64,000 bases of DNA from Durusdinium trenchii (Eukaryota > Sar > Dinophyceae > Suessiales > Symbiodiniaceae), in the NCBI GenBank assembly GCA_963970005.1, contig CAXAMN010029027.1:1722287-1786286 (forward strand), written 5' to 3'; not shown here. The stretch's first letter is position 1. The text below holds more notes on this DNA, generated by a model, which ran no database searches, was not told where the DNA came from, and saw nothing but the letters and a program-made list of their open reading frames with translations.

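Overview
This window looks like nuclear DNA of a dinoflagellate, most likely a Symbiodiniaceae alga. The signs are: short exons on one strand only; introns with GC and GA as well as GT donors and AG|G acceptors; a 12-nt copy of the 3' end of the dinoflagellate spliced leader inside a retrotransposon LTR; an interstitial CCCTAAA (TTTAGGG-type) telomeric tract; and a very large Ty1/copia element. All genes I can support lie on the + strand. The organism is inferred; no marker gene is present.

Layout. (1) 552-4677: the last six exons of a multi-pass membrane, transporter-like protein whose 5' part lies left of the window. (2) 4678-15282: few exons, several hairpin repeats, and weak candidate exons at 8.06, 11.00 and 11.43 kb. 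(3) 15283 to beyond 64000: a very long gene for a P-loop protein of the type I recall as Pfam DUF3638/DUF3645. I traced it exon by exon with matching splice phases, from an LPRLLLSF segment to the MGAGKTSV P-loop and the VVPPALISLSRSV segment at the right edge. One intron (25201-29029) holds a 3.1-kb non-autonomous DNA transposon with 12-bp TIRs and an 8-bp target duplication, filled with an internally inverted array of about 255-bp repeats. (4) 38094-61738: the interval between two firm exons of the long gene, or one huge intron. It holds an intronless gene with two MBD-like domains (38480-39337), a terminal exon of unknown affiliation (39475-39817), a two-exon ubiquitin-like gene (42267-42870) and a complete 17,416-bp copia retrotransposon (44059-61474).

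The most notable object is the retrotransposon. Its 160-bp LTRs differ at one position and it is flanked by a perfect 5-bp duplication, so insertion was recent. One 5080-codon frame encodes Gag (with two CCCH zinc fingers), an aspartic protease, an HHCC/DDE integrase, reverse transcriptase (YVDD) and RNase H, followed by about 2500 residues not expected in a copia element. That extension includes a methyltransferase-like segment, a Cys cluster, a CCHC knuckle and a Tpt1/KptA-like RNA 2'-phosphotransferase domain that appears to retain the family's Arg-His-Arg-Arg tetrad. The frame breaks by one base in the last strands of that domain and continues in the -1 frame with a zinc ribbon and an unknown C-terminal region. 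The LTR carries the spliced-leader relic, suggesting the element's RNA was once trans-spliced and copied back.

Three 10-N gaps are present. Two are flanked by identical 47-nt copies and look like unmerged contig overlaps; the third lies in a (TAG)n run. Many open frames in the low-coding regions are not supported and were left out.
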